Source: G963666935 sp963666935 (GTDB taxonomy: Bacteria; Bacillota; Clostridia; Christensenellales; CAG-138). Taken from it: a stretch of 64,000 bases of DNA. The stretch spans positions 1,798,001-1,862,000 of the forward strand of contig OY762936.1 of NCBI GenBank assembly GCA_963666935.1. The letters run 5' to 3'. Positions 1 through 8,144 of the stretch are shown here, in pieces; position 1 is the stretch's first letter; every line of letters starts with the position of its first letter. Under the pieces are notes generated by a model. The model saw only the letters and a list, made by a program, of their open reading frames with translations, did not search any database and was not told the DNA's origin. Made by a program: the position numbers and the translations under genes.

Positions 1-340
1 GCATGTTTTCCACCGGTGCCCCGGTAATGATCATGCCGTCGAATTTCCGATTGCGCACCTCGTCAAAGGTCTTGTAGAAGGCGATCAGATGCTCTTGGGA
101 GGTGTTTTTTGCCTTGTGCGTTTTCGTATACAAAAGTTCCAAATCTACCTGCAACGGCGTATTCCCGATAAGCCGGGCGATCTGCGTTTCGGTGGCAACC
201 TTCGTGGGCATGAGGTTGAGCATGAGCACCTGCAGGGGGCGAATATCCTGCGTCAGCGCGCGTGTTTCGGTCATGACGAAAATGTTTTCCTCCTGCAGCG
301 TCTGTGTCGCCGGCAGCTGGTTGGGAATTCTAATGGGCAT
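1..340 (-). CDS. metA: Homoserine O-acetyltransferase MetA (N-terminal part, cut by window edge)
   Basis: Only the first 113 codons are in the window. They begin MPIRIPNQLPA and contain LNLMPTKVATETQ and DGMIITGAPVE, all typical of the MetA family, which acylates the homoserine hydroxyl in methionine synthesis. Residue 111 is Glu. In characterised MetA enzymes Glu at 111 favours acetyl-CoA and Gly favours succinyl-CoA, so I infer an acetyltransferase. That fits the O-acetylhomoserine sulfhydrylase gene 16 bases upstream. The ATG at 338-340 (complement) is preceded by a GGAAAG ribosome site. It is the second gene of the leader-metY-metA operon. The catalytic Cys and His lie outside the window. 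Confidence 0.93.
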   Translation of the reverse strand, partial: MPIRIPNQLPATQTLQEENIFVMTETRALTQDIRPLQVLMLNLMPTKVATETQIARLIGNTPLQVDLELLYTKTHKAKNTSQEHLIAFYKTFDEVRNRKFDGMIITGAPVENM

Positions 341-356
341 AATACTCGCTTTCCTT

Positions 357-1637
357 TCAGTTGGTTTTCTTCAGAGCCTGATCAATATCCGCAATAAGGT
401 CTTCCACGTTTTCGATTCCCACGGACATGCGAACCAGATCGGGGCCGATCCCCGCAGCCGCAAGCTGCTCGTCGGTGAGCTGGCGGTGTGTAGTGCTGGC
501 GGGATGCAGTGCGGAAGTTCGGGCATCCGCAACATGAACAACAATAGCGGCAAGATTCAGAGAATCCATAAACTTCATAGCCACCTCGCGCCCACCTTTC
601 ACGCCGAAGGAGATCACGCCGGAAGCGCCCTTTGGCAGATATTTTTCCGCCAGCGCATAATCCTGGGACGAAGGCAGCTTGGGATAGTTCACCCAAGTAA
701 CGTTTTCATTGAACTCCAAAAATTCAGCAATAGCAAGGGCGTTGCTGCAATGGCGTTCCACCCGAAGCACCAACGTTTCCAATCCCAAATTCAACAGGAA
801 AGCCGCCTGGGGTTGCATGGTAGCGCCATAATCCCGCATGAGCTGTACCCGAGCTTTGGTGATAAAGGCAGCACTACCGAATTGCTCCGTATATATGACG
901 CCATGGTAGGATTCGTCCGGCTCAGTAAGCTCCGGAAACTTGCCGGATTTTGCCCAGTCGAACTTACCGCCGTCCACAATGACGCCACCCAGCACCACCG
1001 CATGGCCGTCCATGTATTTACTGGTGGAATGAACCACTACGTCCGCGCCGAACTCGAACGGCCGGCACAGCACGGGGGTAGCGAATGTGTTGTCGATATA
1101 CAGGGGAAGTCCACGCCTGTGGGCCAGATTGGCAAAACGCGCAATGTCAAATACGGTAAGGGCCGGATTGGCGATGGTCTCCCCGTAGATCAACCGGGTG
1201 TTACCATCAATGAGGGCCTCAATTTCGGCATCGCTCATGTTCTGGTTAAAAAAACGCACCTCAATGCCCAGTTTTTTGAGCGTTACAGCAAAGAGGTTGA
1301 TGGTGCCACCATATATGGTGGCGCAGGCCAAAAAATTCTGGCCCGCGCTGACAACATTCAGCACCGCAAGCAATATCGCTGCCTGACCGGAAGAGGTACA
1401 AAGAGCCCCCACGCCGTCCTCCATCGCCGCGATCTTCTTTTCCACGCAGTCCACGGTAGGGTTGGAGATGCGAGAATACATGTGCCCCTCTACCTTAAGG
1501 TCAAACAACTTCCCCAGATGCTCCGAGGAATCATATTTGTAGGTAGTGCTCTGGTAGATGGGCAGCACCCGCGGTTCTCCATTCCCGGGGTGATATCCCT
1601 CTTGTACGCACATGGTTTCGATCTTGTAGTTGCTCAT
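357..1637 (-). CDS. metY: O-acetylhomoserine sulfhydrylase (PLP-dependent)
   Basis: A 426-residue Cys/Met metabolism PLP enzyme that makes homocysteine from O-acetylhomoserine and sulfide in the cytosol. It has the family start (ETMCVQEGYHPG), the substrate-loop tyrosine and arginine (MYSRISNPT), the aspartate that holds the PLP ring (YIDNTFATP) and the PLP lysine in VVHSTSKYMDGHA. The length is normal for MetY. The ATG follows an AAAGGAGAAAGG site. It sits directly downstream of the Met-codon leader ORF and attenuator and upstream of metA, so both genes probably respond to methionine supply. A cystathionine gamma-synthase role is less likely given the Glu111-type MetA. Confidence 0.93.
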   Translation of the reverse strand: MSNYKIETMCVQEGYHPGNGEPRVLPIYQSTTYKYDSSEHLGKLFDLKVEGHMYSRISNPTVDCVEKKIAAMEDGVGALCTSSGQAAILLAVLNVVSAGQNFLACATIYGGTINLFAVTLKKLGIEVRFFNQNMSDAEIEALIDGNTRLIYGETIANPALTVFDIARFANLAHRRGLPLYIDNTFATPVLCRPFEFGADVVVHSTSKYMDGHAVVLGGVIVDGGKFDWAKSGKFPELTEPDESYHGVIYTEQFGSAAFITKARVQLMRDYGATMQPQAAFLLNLGLETLVLRVERHCSNALAIAEFLEFNENVTWVNYPKLPSSQDYALAEKYLPKGASGVISFGVKGGREVAMKFMDSLNLAAIVVHVADARTSALHPASTTHRQLTDEQLAAAGIGPDLVRMSVGIENVEDLIADIDQALKKTN

Positions 1638-1674
1638 GAACCTTTCTCCTTTTCTTTAACGGCCGACGGCCAAA

Positions 1675-1713
1675 TAAAAAAGCAGCTTGAGTATGCCTCA
1701 AAAGCTGCCTTCG
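1675..1713 (-). terminator. Attenuator: intrinsic terminator in the metY leader
   Basis: On the reverse strand, GCAGCTT, a two-base bulge and GAG pair with CTC and AAGCTGC, followed by six T residues. It lies between the leader ORF stop and metY. Its 5' arm overlaps the 3' half (1705-1713) of an exact 9-base inverted repeat whose other half (1763-1771) is inside the leader ORF. Terminator and long antiterminator are therefore mutually exclusive. Confidence 0.85.
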
Positions 1714-1736
1714 TCAACTGGATTCTCTGATGCCGA

Positions 1737-1820
1737 TCAACTCGGCACGCTGAGATCTTCGTCGAAGGCAGTCCGGCGCATCATCATGCTGCACATGAAT
1801 TGCATCATAAAACGATACAT
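1737..1820 (-). CDS. Methionine-rich leader peptide of the metY-metA operon
   Basis: A 27-codon ORF preceded by GAAGGAGGATC eight bases before its ATG. Seven of its first fourteen codons are ATG (positions 1, 5, 6, 9, 12, 13, 14). Codons 17-20 carry CTGCCTTCG, the exact complement of a segment overlapping the downstream terminator. A GTGCCGA/TCGGCAT hairpin spans the stop codon. The arrangement matches ribosome-mediated attenuation as in trp or his leaders, here reading methionine codons before methionine genes. I see no SAM riboswitch or T-box motif. The precise stalling geometry is inference. Confidence 0.82.
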   Translation of the reverse strand: MYRFMMQFMCSMMMRRTAFDEDLSVPS

Positions 1821-1854
1821 AAACAGATCCTCCTTCGAACTTAAGATTAAGCCG

Positions 1855-1883
1855 ATTATAACGAATCCCTCTGCCCCTGTCAA
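1855..1883 (-). promoter_or_regulatory. Sigma-A promoter of the met leader operon
   Basis: TTGACA (complement of 1878-1883), a 17-base spacer, then TATAAT (complement of 1855-1860): both hexamers match consensus exactly. Predicted transcription starts near 1848, about 28 bases before the leader ORF. Confidence 0.9.
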
Positions 1884-1886
1884 GCG

Positions 1887-2693
1887 TTACACCAAAATCC
1901 GGAACAGGTTTTCAAAATTATCATGAAGGATCTTCCTCTGCTCTCCCACCGTCAAGTTGAGATTCATAAAGAGCCTAAGTTCCTTTTCATGAGACCACAT
2001 GGGGAAGTCCGTGCCAAACAAAAATCGTTCGGCGCCAAAATGGCGGATGATGTGCTCTGCCTTGGGCGCAGCCATAAACGAAAGGCTGGAAGAAGTATCA
2101 AAGTAGAGTCTGTCGCTGACAGGCAGCACGCAGACGGCTTCATCCCAGCTGCGATAGCCTCCCATATGGGCCGCAATGCAGGTGAGTTCGGGCACGGCGT
2201 CAAAAGCCCTCCTCAACCGGGCGGGCGAGGAGCCATCTCCGCGTTCGTCCCCCATATGGCAAAGGAGTACCAGATGGCAGCGCGCCAGGGCGCGGTAGAT
2301 TTCAATCATCTGCGGATCGTCAATGCTGAATTTCTGAAAATCCGCATGGACCTTCACCCCGTAAAAGCCCCTATCTTTGATCCGGCTGATCTCCGCTTCC
2401 CAATCTTTCATATTGGGATGGATCGTAGCAAAGCCTATGAATTCCGGGTGCTCCCGACAGGATGCAAAAATAAAATTATTGATATTTTGCACGGCCGCGG
2501 GCTTCAAGGCCACAGAGCAAACCAGATAACGGGTGACCCCAACTTTGGCTCCATTGTGCAACAATCGCTCGATCGTCCCCGCTTCTCTTGGCGAAAGACC
2601 ATAAAATTTGCTGATGGTATCTGCTGCCCGCTGCGCAATGCCGGGAGGGAAAATATGGGTATGTGCATCCGCAATTCCGTATTCCGGTTTCAT
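1887..2693 (-). CDS. Amidohydrolase family 2 (TIM-barrel metal-dependent hydrolase)
   Basis: 268 residues with the amidohydrolase pattern: DAHTH near the N-terminus (metal ligands), GVKVHADFQ with a Lys at mid-barrel, LCHMG and IAAHMGG histidines on later strands, and GTDFPMW near the C-terminus supplying the last Asp. This is the Pfam Amidohydro_2 type, which includes decarboxylases and hydrolases of small carboxylates. The substrate cannot be told. The ATG follows a GAGGAAT site. It has its own promoter with a perfect palindrome over the -10 box. It is probably a monocistronic cytosolic enzyme, and its stop lies just downstream (in gene direction) of the metY promoter region. Confidence 0.8.
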   Translation of the reverse strand: MKPEYGIADAHTHIFPPGIAQRAADTISKFYGLSPREAGTIERLLHNGAKVGVTRYLVCSVALKPAAVQNINNFIFASCREHPEFIGFATIHPNMKDWEAEISRIKDRGFYGVKVHADFQKFSIDDPQMIEIYRALARCHLVLLCHMGDERGDGSSPARLRRAFDAVPELTCIAAHMGGYRSWDEAVCVLPVSDRLYFDTSSSLSFMAAPKAEHIIRHFGAERFLFGTDFPMWSHEKELRLFMNLNLTVGEQRKILHDNFENLFRILV

Positions 2694-2717
2694 TTATAAT
2701 TCCTCTTATCTCGAATC

Positions 2718-2762
2718 AATAATACGGAATGTATTATTGCACCATCATCGTCCCTGTGTCAA
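2718..2762 (-). promoter_or_regulatory. Amidohydrolase promoter with palindromic operator
   Basis: TTGACA (2757-2762) and AATAAT (2733-2738), spacer 18. A perfect inverted repeat, AATAATAC / GTATTATT with a 5-base centre, spans 2718-2738 and covers the -10 box. It is a plausible repressor site. The GntR regulator at 4043-4684 is a nearby candidate binder, but that is inference. Confidence 0.6.
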
Positions 2763-2809
2763 ATCTTTTCCATATTTGAGATTTATTTGTGAGCAATACC
2801 CGATTTGCC

Positions 2810-3976
2810 TCAATACCGCCACAGGCCCATGTTGCCGAAGGCATCCGAAGTTTGCAGAAGGCAATTGTCCCCATCAAAGTGAATAGGCTTCCCCTGCCGG
2901 GGATCCATCTCATAGGCGTATGGGCAGAACAGACCGCCATTCAGGCCACCCACCGCCACATAGGCAAGGGAGTCGTCCTGCGGGATCAACGTCACCTGGT
3001 TTCCATTTCGCTCCACCGAAAAATCCGGTTCTTTCGCATCTCCCATAAGGGAAAGATACATTAGCTCCATTTCCCCTGCCCCAGACAACATAGACAGATC
3101 TTTTGCCAGCAGACGCCGCCGAAGGGTCAGCAACGCAGCCCTTGAAGCATCCGCCGCAATCCACTTGCGACCTAGAGCCGCCGCTGCATCCGCCGTTGTG
3201 CCGCTGCCCGAAAACAGGTCCATCACCGTATCTCCCTCCCGAGACGACGCCAAAATCATCCGCTTGAGCAGTGCCAGAGGTTTCTGAGTGCTATAGCCCG
3301 TGCGCTCCGGATCCCGCTGGTGCAAGTGTTCGATATCATCCCACACATCCGTAGGGTATACTGGCATGCCCTCTCCATAGGTATATGTCTTTCCCCCGCT
3401 ATGGATGGTGTAAACCACCCGCCCCAGTGCATCCACTTCCCTCTTCATGTGATTGCGGCGCTCCGGGCCCCGAGGTATCCCCACCGCCTCAATGTCAAAG
3501 TAATAATGATTGCTCTTGCCGTAAAAGAGAATGGTATCGTGCTTGCGGGAATACCGCTTTGTGGACCGGCCCCCAGATTTATATGACCACACAATTTCGT
3601 TGATAAAGTTGTCACGGCCAAAGATGCGGTCCATTAACAGCCGCAGATGGGAGGCCATACGCCAATCCGCATGGAGGTATATGCTCCCCATATCACACAT
3701 AAGCGCTCGACTAGCAATGAGCACCGCCTCCATGAGCGCCATGTACTCGTTCAGATCTAGCCGATCCTCGTATGCTGGCACCGTGACCCGCTCCTGACCT
3801 ATCCGCGCGGTGAACGTCCCTCCCGTGCCAAATGGCGGATCTAGACAGACGGTTTGGATCTTACCCGCATATTCCTCCATGAGCACCCCCGTGGCCTCCC
3901 GAGCATCTCCCAGATAAAACCGGCCCGGGCCGCCGGACCTGTGCCGCTCGCCTGAGCAAAAGATCCTATCTGCCAT
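2810..3976 (-). CDS. Orphan DNA methyltransferase (beta-class, N6-adenine or N4-cytosine)
   Basis: 388 residues. The catalytic motif DPPF (DPPFGTGG) lies near residue 47, ahead of the AdoMet motif FSGSGTTADAAAALG near residue 252. That is the beta-class order of N6-adenine and N4-cytosine methyltransferases. TGYSTQKPLALL precedes motif I, as in type III Mod and CcrM-like enzymes. The N-terminal part resembles Mod proteins (RIFGRDNFINEIVW). No Res subunit or restriction endonuclease is adjacent, so it is solitary here. The ATG follows AAGGAGGTGG. The C-terminal 90 residues have no family I recognise and may include target recognition. Modified base and site are unknown. Confidence 0.85.
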   Translation of the reverse strand: MADRIFCSGERHRSGGPGRFYLGDAREATGVLMEEYAGKIQTVCLDPPFGTGGTFTARIGQERVTVPAYEDRLDLNEYMALMEAVLIASRALMCDMGSIYLHADWRMASHLRLLMDRIFGRDNFINEIVWSYKSGGRSTKRYSRKHDTILFYGKSNHYYFDIEAVGIPRGPERRNHMKREVDALGRVVYTIHSGGKTYTYGEGMPVYPTDVWDDIEHLHQRDPERTGYSTQKPLALLKRMILASSREGDTVMDLFSGSGTTADAAAALGRKWIAADASRAALLTLRRRLLAKDLSMLSGAGEMELMYLSLMGDAKEPDFSVERNGNQVTLIPQDDSLAYVAVGGLNGGLFCPYAYEMDPRQGKPIHFDGDNCLLQTSDAFGNMGLWRY

Positions 3977-4010
3977 GCCACCACCTCCTTATACATAATT
4001 GCTAAACCAC

Positions 4011-4040
4011 AAAGCCCTCTCGCTTACGCGAGAGGGCTTC
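4011..4040 (-). terminator. Terminator after the GntR gene
   Basis: AAGCCCTCTCGC / GCGAGAGGGCTT hairpin with a short loop, three bases downstream of the gntR stop on the reverse strand. The T-run is short (TTT), so efficiency is uncertain. The hairpin also reads on the other strand. Confidence 0.65.
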
Positions 4041-4042
4041 AA

Positions 4043-4684
4043 TCAATCTTTACAGCTATGTACATTTCCCACATGCCGCTCCATGGCACACTTCGCCTCT
4101 TCGCCATCATGCCTTTCCAGTGCCGCAAAAATCGCCTGATGTTCAGTGAGCGACTCCATCGGCCGGGCCGGCACGTTCAGACTTGAACGTCGGGCCATCC
4201 GAATATTCTGATGCAGCGACGCAAGAATTTGTTTCAGTATACGGCTGTTGCTGGCGGTATAAATCACATCGTGAAATTCCGTATCCCAACGGGCAATTTG
4301 TGGCACGTCGTTCTTCCGGGTATATAGTTCCAGCAACTCTAAAACTTCCGTCAGCCTGTCCAGCTGCTTTTGGGTAATCCGCACCGCGGCCCAATAGGCC
4401 GCCTGCCCTTCCAAAAGCCGGCGTATGACAAAAATATCCAGCACATCTGCCTCGGAAAGGCCCTTTACCACCACGCCCCGATTGGGGATTGATGTCACCA
4501 GCCCTTCCAATTCCAACTGTTTAAGCGCCTCACGCACAGGGGTTCGGCTGACTCCCAGTTTTTCCGCCAAAGAGATTTCCCGCAATAATTCCCCATTGGT
4601 GTAAGTACCGTCTATGATCCCATCCCGGATATGACCGTAAACTTTGGCCGTGAGGGATTGTTTATCGCCCGGATCGAAGTACAT
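4043..4684 (-). CDS. GntR-family transcriptional regulator (FadR/FCD type)
   Basis: 213 residues. An N-terminal winged helix (residues 10-75) has the GntR signature LAEKLGVSRTPVREALKQLE. An all-helical FCD ligand domain follows, with candidate metal ligands in WDTEFHDVIYTASNS, SLTEHQAIFAALE and a late His (MERHVGNVH). FCD regulators usually sense small carboxylates and repress neighbouring catabolic genes. No catabolic partner is adjacent except the amidohydrolase 1.3 kb downstream, whose promoter has a palindrome. The ATG at 4682-4684 (complement) is preceded by a GGAGG site. Effector unknown. Confidence 0.88.
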   Translation of the reverse strand: MYFDPGDKQSLTAKVYGHIRDGIIDGTYTNGELLREISLAEKLGVSRTPVREALKQLELEGLVTSIPNRGVVVKGLSEADVLDIFVIRRLLEGQAAYWAAVRITQKQLDRLTEVLELLELYTRKNDVPQIARWDTEFHDVIYTASNSRILKQILASLHQNIRMARRSSLNVPARPMESLTEHQAIFAALERHDGEEAKCAMERHVGNVHSCKD

Positions 4685-4751
4685 TCAGTCCTCCCATAAT
4701 GCCGCGCTTTTTCTTATATTTTATTCCAATCCGGCGCGGGATGCAAGTAAA

Positions 4752-4780
4752 AACAAAAAGGCCGCCTCTGTGAGGCGGCC
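4752..4780 (-). terminator. Intrinsic terminator of hpf
   Basis: Reverse-strand GGCCGCCTC-ACA-GAGGCGGCC stem followed by TTTTTGTTTTT, 15 bases after the hpf stop. The stretch 4685-4751 holds nothing else I can identify. Confidence 0.88.
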
Positions 4781-4794
4781 ACGGATAATAATCG

Positions 4795-5331
4795 TTAGCC
4801 TTCCGGCGTAATAAGGCCGTAGTTTCCGTCCTTTCTTTGGTAAAGAACGTTGATTTGGCCATCATCAGCATTTTCAAAAACGTAAAAGGAGTGGCCCAGA
4901 AGTTCCATTTGCAGAATCGCCTCATCCACATCCATTGGCTTAATTGAGAACCGCTTGACCCGTACAACCTTGCGCTCTTCTTGCTCCGCATTGTCAAAGC
5001 TTTCCATATAGACGGGCTCCGATATCTTGAACGCACCCGCGCGAAGATTCTTTTCCAGCCTAGTGCGGTGACGCACGATCTGCTTTTCCAGCTTTGCCAG
5101 CACGTTGTCGATGGAAGCGTACATGTCGCCGGTGACCTCTTCGCCGCGGATCAGGCCTCCGTCGTAAGGGATGGTGACTTCCATGATGTGACGGTTGTGT
5201 TCCACCGCCATGGCCACATGAACCTCAGTGTTCTCGGGAAAGTACTTGTCGAGTTTTGAGACTTTCTTGGCGATTAGATTGCTCAGGTACTCGGAAACCT
5301 CAATGTTTTTACCTGTGATTGTAATACGCAT
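4795..5331 (-). CDS. hpf: Ribosome hibernation promoting factor, long form
   Basis: 178 residues from the ATG at 5329-5331, preceded by GGGGAG. The longer frame upstream has no ribosome site. Residues 1-100 form the RaiA/HPF domain that binds the 30S decoding region (MRITITGKNIEVSEYL, DMYASIDNVLAKLEKQI). Residues 120-178 are the C-terminal dimerisation domain (VRVKRFSIKPMDVDEAILQMELLGHSFYVF). Long HPF pairs ribosomes into inactive 100S particles in stationary phase. It is single-gene with its own terminator. A weak sigma-A promoter (TATAGT near 5400) precedes it. Confidence 0.95.
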   Translation of the reverse strand: MRITITGKNIEVSEYLSNLIAKKVSKLDKYFPENTEVHVAMAVEHNRHIMEVTIPYDGGLIRGEEVTGDMYASIDNVLAKLEKQIVRHRTRLEKNLRAGAFKISEPVYMESFDNAEQEERKVVRVKRFSIKPMDVDEAILQMELLGHSFYVFENADDGQINVLYQRKDGNYGLITPEG

Positions 5332-5441
5332 GATACTCCCCTTTCCCGCGCCGCAGCGTAGGAATCCGCTTGCCGCGGCACTATTTGTTCTTTCTTTTAC
5401 TATACCACGCAGACGGCAAAAAGTAACGTATTTTTTGTGAA

Positions 5442-5588
5442 CTAACGGTGTTTCTTTCGCCGGCAAAAACCAGCGTCAGGGCAGTTTTGACAGGAAAAAC
5501 CGCAGCTGTACTTTCGGTTTTTCCACCACCGATAGAACCAGAATCCCGACCACAGTATGATGAGTGTCGTCAAAATCAACCAGACCAT
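5442..5588 (-). CDS. FeoB-associated Cys-rich membrane protein (48 aa)
   Basis: A very small ORF starting 10 bases after the feoB stop, with a GAGGTG ribosome site overlapping that stop. It begins MVWLILTTLIILWSGFWFY, a single membrane helix, then a basic stretch and a four-cysteine cluster (CGFSCQNCPDAGFC). This matches the small FeoB-associated Cys-rich protein family (PF12669) often found after feoB in clostridia. It probably assists ferrous iron transport at the membrane; its exact role is not known. It is the last gene of the feo operon. Confidence 0.85.
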   Translation of the reverse strand: MVWLILTTLIILWSGFWFYRWWKNRKYSCGFSCQNCPDAGFCRRKKHR

Positions 5589-5597
5589 TTCATCACC

Positions 5598-8126
5598 TCA
5601 AAAAATCAACCCACTGATCCAGTAGATCAGAAGGGACACGGTATAGGCTGTGAGAATCTGCCAGAATACAGCGAAAACCGTATAGCTTCGGCTGTTGAGC
5701 TCTCGACGCATAGTGGCTACCGCGGCCATGCAGGGAGTATAGAGCAACACGAACACCAAAAAAGCATAGGCGGCCCGAGCGGTAAAGATTCCGGAGAGGG
5801 CCGAGCGAATCACGCCGTCCCCAGCGCTCAGGGAAAAGCCCGCAAACATAGACAGGCTGGATACCACTGCCTCTTTTGCTACAATGCCAGTCAACAGAGC
5901 CACCGCCGCCTGCCAAGTGCCAAAGCCCATTGGGGAAAAGGCGGGGGCGATGACGTTTCCCAAAATCCCCAGCATACTTTTTTCCGCGCCGCTTACCATG
6001 CGAAGCCCAAAGTTGAAACTTTCCAGGAACCAGAGTACTACGCTCATGGCAAATATGATGGTGCCCGCTTTCTCCAAAAAGTGACTTACCCGCTCCCAAA
6101 CATGGGTAAGGGTATTTCTCGCGGTAGGCAGCCGATAGGGCGGAAGCTCGATGACGAAAGGCGCATCCGGGCCTATAAGGATTGTTTTTTTGAAGATCAG
6201 CCCTGACAAAATCCCGATCAGAATACCCAACAGGTACAAACTGAAAATTACCAACCCACGTCCTTTCGCGAAGAAAGCGCCTGCGATTAGTCCATATACG
6301 GGTAGCTTCGCCGAGCAGCTCATGAAGGGTAGGAGCAATATAGTCATACGCTTGTCTTTTTCATCCTCCATGGTACGGGCACCCATAGTAGCGGGTACTG
6401 TACAGCCAAAGCCCATGAGCAGCGGAATAAAACTGCGGCCGGAAAGGCCAAAACGGCGCATGACCTTATCCATGATAAATGCAATGCGGCTCATATAACC
6501 GCTATCCTCCAATACGGAAAGGCAGAAAAACAATATGGCGATTTGCGGCAAGAAGGTAACTACCCCACCCACGCCTTTAATGATTCCGTTACAAACGAGG
6601 CTGATAAACCAGTCCGTTGCCCCTAAACTCATCAGTGCCTTTTGCACAAAGGGAGCTAGGCCGTCATCAATAAGCAGTGCCACCAAATCTGACAGCCAAG
6701 CTCCAAGGCTACCAAAGGTAAGACCGAAAATTAGCGCCATGATACCGAAAAAAATGGGTAGCGCAAAAATCTTATGGGTAAGTACCTGATCGATTTTGCT
6801 GGAGAAGCTCATCTCGCCCTGCTTGCGGGCACGTTTGAGAGCAACGCTGCAAACTTTTTCCACATAGCGGTAGCGGCTATCCGCCACCAAAGTTTCATTG
6901 TCCCCCAATGGACTCACGGCTGCATATTCCTTCAGAAGAAGGTCAATACTTTTTTTAACATCTTCCGGCAGATTTAAGCTCTCACGGATTAGCATGTCCC
7001 CTTCCAGCAATTTGATCTCCGTCCAGTGCAGGGGCAGGCCGATAGCCTTGGCATAGGGCTCTGCCAGCGCTCCGATCTCATGATGGATCAGATGGGTGAA
7101 GGGGTCATACAGGTCGTCCGGTTCGATGCTGAAGCCCCGGTCGATCTGATCATGTACCGCATGGATCAGCTTTTGTGCCTCCCCGATTAGGTCCTTAACA
7201 CCCATTCCCGTGCGGGCAGAGATGGGCACCACGGGAATGCCCAATTCCAGCGACATCCTTCGCACATCTATTTTATCCCCGTTTTTCTCCACTTCATCCA
7301 TCATATTCAGCGCTATGATCATAGGCCGCTCCAACTCCATGAGCTGAATCGTAAGATACAGGTTCCGCTCCAGATTGGTAGCATCCACGATGTTAATGAT
7401 TGCATCCGGCTTTTCATCTACGATAAACTGCCGGGCAATCACTTCCTCCATGGAATGCGGAGACAGCGAGTAAACCCCAGGCAGGTCTACTAGGGTCATC
7501 TCATGGCCATGAGTGCAAAAGCCTCCCTGTGCTTTGATTTTTCCTTCTTTTTTCTCTACAGTGACACCGGGCCAGTTGCCTACATACTCGTGGCCGCCGG
7601 TTAAAGCGTTGAAAAGCGTTGTTTTACCGCAGTTGGGGTTCCCTACCAGCGCCAGCTTTACCGGCGAGCCGTCCGCCCGAAAGCAAGCTTGACAATTGTA
7701 ATCACACTGCCTGTCCGAGTAAACAGAACAGATTTCCTGTCCTTGAAGCATAAACTCCGTCACCTTGGCAGCCTGAATATGCCCTTCCTCATCCGTATTG
7801 CTCTCGTGGGGCAGCTTGGCTTTTGAACGGCGCTCTGCTTGCTTCTGGGCGTGTTTAAGTGCATCTCGGAGGACTTCCAATTCTCTTCCCTGCATCAGGG
7901 TAATACAAGAGGCATCTTCTTTTCTGAGAGATAGCGAATATCCCCGAAGTTCAATTTCGATGGGATCCCCCATGGGTGCTACCTTGATTACGGTTACTTC
8001 CGTGCCCGGAGTGATGCCCATATCTACGATTTTTCGCCGAACCCGCTTGTCTTTGGTATCCACGGCATAGACCACGCCGCATTGCCCCGGCGCAAGCATA
8101 CCCAAGTTTTTCCTTTGTGCTTCCAT
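5598..8126 (-). CDS. feoB: Ferrous iron transporter, FeoA-FeoB fusion
   Basis: 842 residues from the ATG at 8124-8126, which follows AGGAGG by five bases; in-frame Met codons upstream lack such a site. Residues 1-75 are a FeoA SH3-like domain (KNLGMLAPGQCGVV, GDPIEIELRGYSLSLR). A Cys-rich linker follows (YNCQACFRADG). The G domain has GNPNCGKTTLFN, the G3 motif DLPGVYSL and the G4 motif NMMD. The C-terminal half has Gate motifs and several membrane helices (FSSKIDQVLTHKIFALPIFF, GFGCTVPATMGARTM). It imports Fe(II) across the cytoplasmic membrane using GTP. FeoA is usually separate, so the fusion is notable. A DtxR-like palindrome precedes it. Confidence 0.95.
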   Translation of the reverse strand: MEAQRKNLGMLAPGQCGVVYAVDTKDKRVRRKIVDMGITPGTEVTVIKVAPMGDPIEIELRGYSLSLRKEDASCITLMQGRELEVLRDALKHAQKQAERRSKAKLPHESNTDEEGHIQAAKVTEFMLQGQEICSVYSDRQCDYNCQACFRADGSPVKLALVGNPNCGKTTLFNALTGGHEYVGNWPGVTVEKKEGKIKAQGGFCTHGHEMTLVDLPGVYSLSPHSMEEVIARQFIVDEKPDAIINIVDATNLERNLYLTIQLMELERPMIIALNMMDEVEKNGDKIDVRRMSLELGIPVVPISARTGMGVKDLIGEAQKLIHAVHDQIDRGFSIEPDDLYDPFTHLIHHEIGALAEPYAKAIGLPLHWTEIKLLEGDMLIRESLNLPEDVKKSIDLLLKEYAAVSPLGDNETLVADSRYRYVEKVCSVALKRARKQGEMSFSSKIDQVLTHKIFALPIFFGIMALIFGLTFGSLGAWLSDLVALLIDDGLAPFVQKALMSLGATDWFISLVCNGIIKGVGGVVTFLPQIAILFFCLSVLEDSGYMSRIAFIMDKVMRRFGLSGRSFIPLLMGFGCTVPATMGARTMEDEKDKRMTILLLPFMSCSAKLPVYGLIAGAFFAKGRGLVIFSLYLLGILIGILSGLIFKKTILIGPDAPFVIELPPYRLPTARNTLTHVWERVSHFLEKAGTIIFAMSVVLWFLESFNFGLRMVSGAEKSMLGILGNVIAPAFSPMGFGTWQAAVALLTGIVAKEAVVSSLSMFAGFSLSAGDGVIRSALSGIFTARAAYAFLVFVLLYTPCMAAVATMRRELNSRSYTVFAVFWQILTAYTVSLLIYWISGLIF

Positions 8127-8144
8127 ATATACCTCCTGTATATA

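Noticed and set aside
102..1730. A 542-codon forward open frame across metY
   Set aside because: It is the antisense shadow of metY. The reverse frame has full PLP-enzyme motifs and a ribosome site; the forward one has neither.
1675..1820. SAM riboswitch or T-box before metY
   Set aside because: No SAM-I core and no GGTGGNACC T-box sequence; the leader ORF and terminator explain the interval.
5332..5466. 45-residue N-terminal extension of HPF
   Set aside because: No ribosome site and no family match; the HPF domain begins exactly at the 5331 ATG after GGGGAG.
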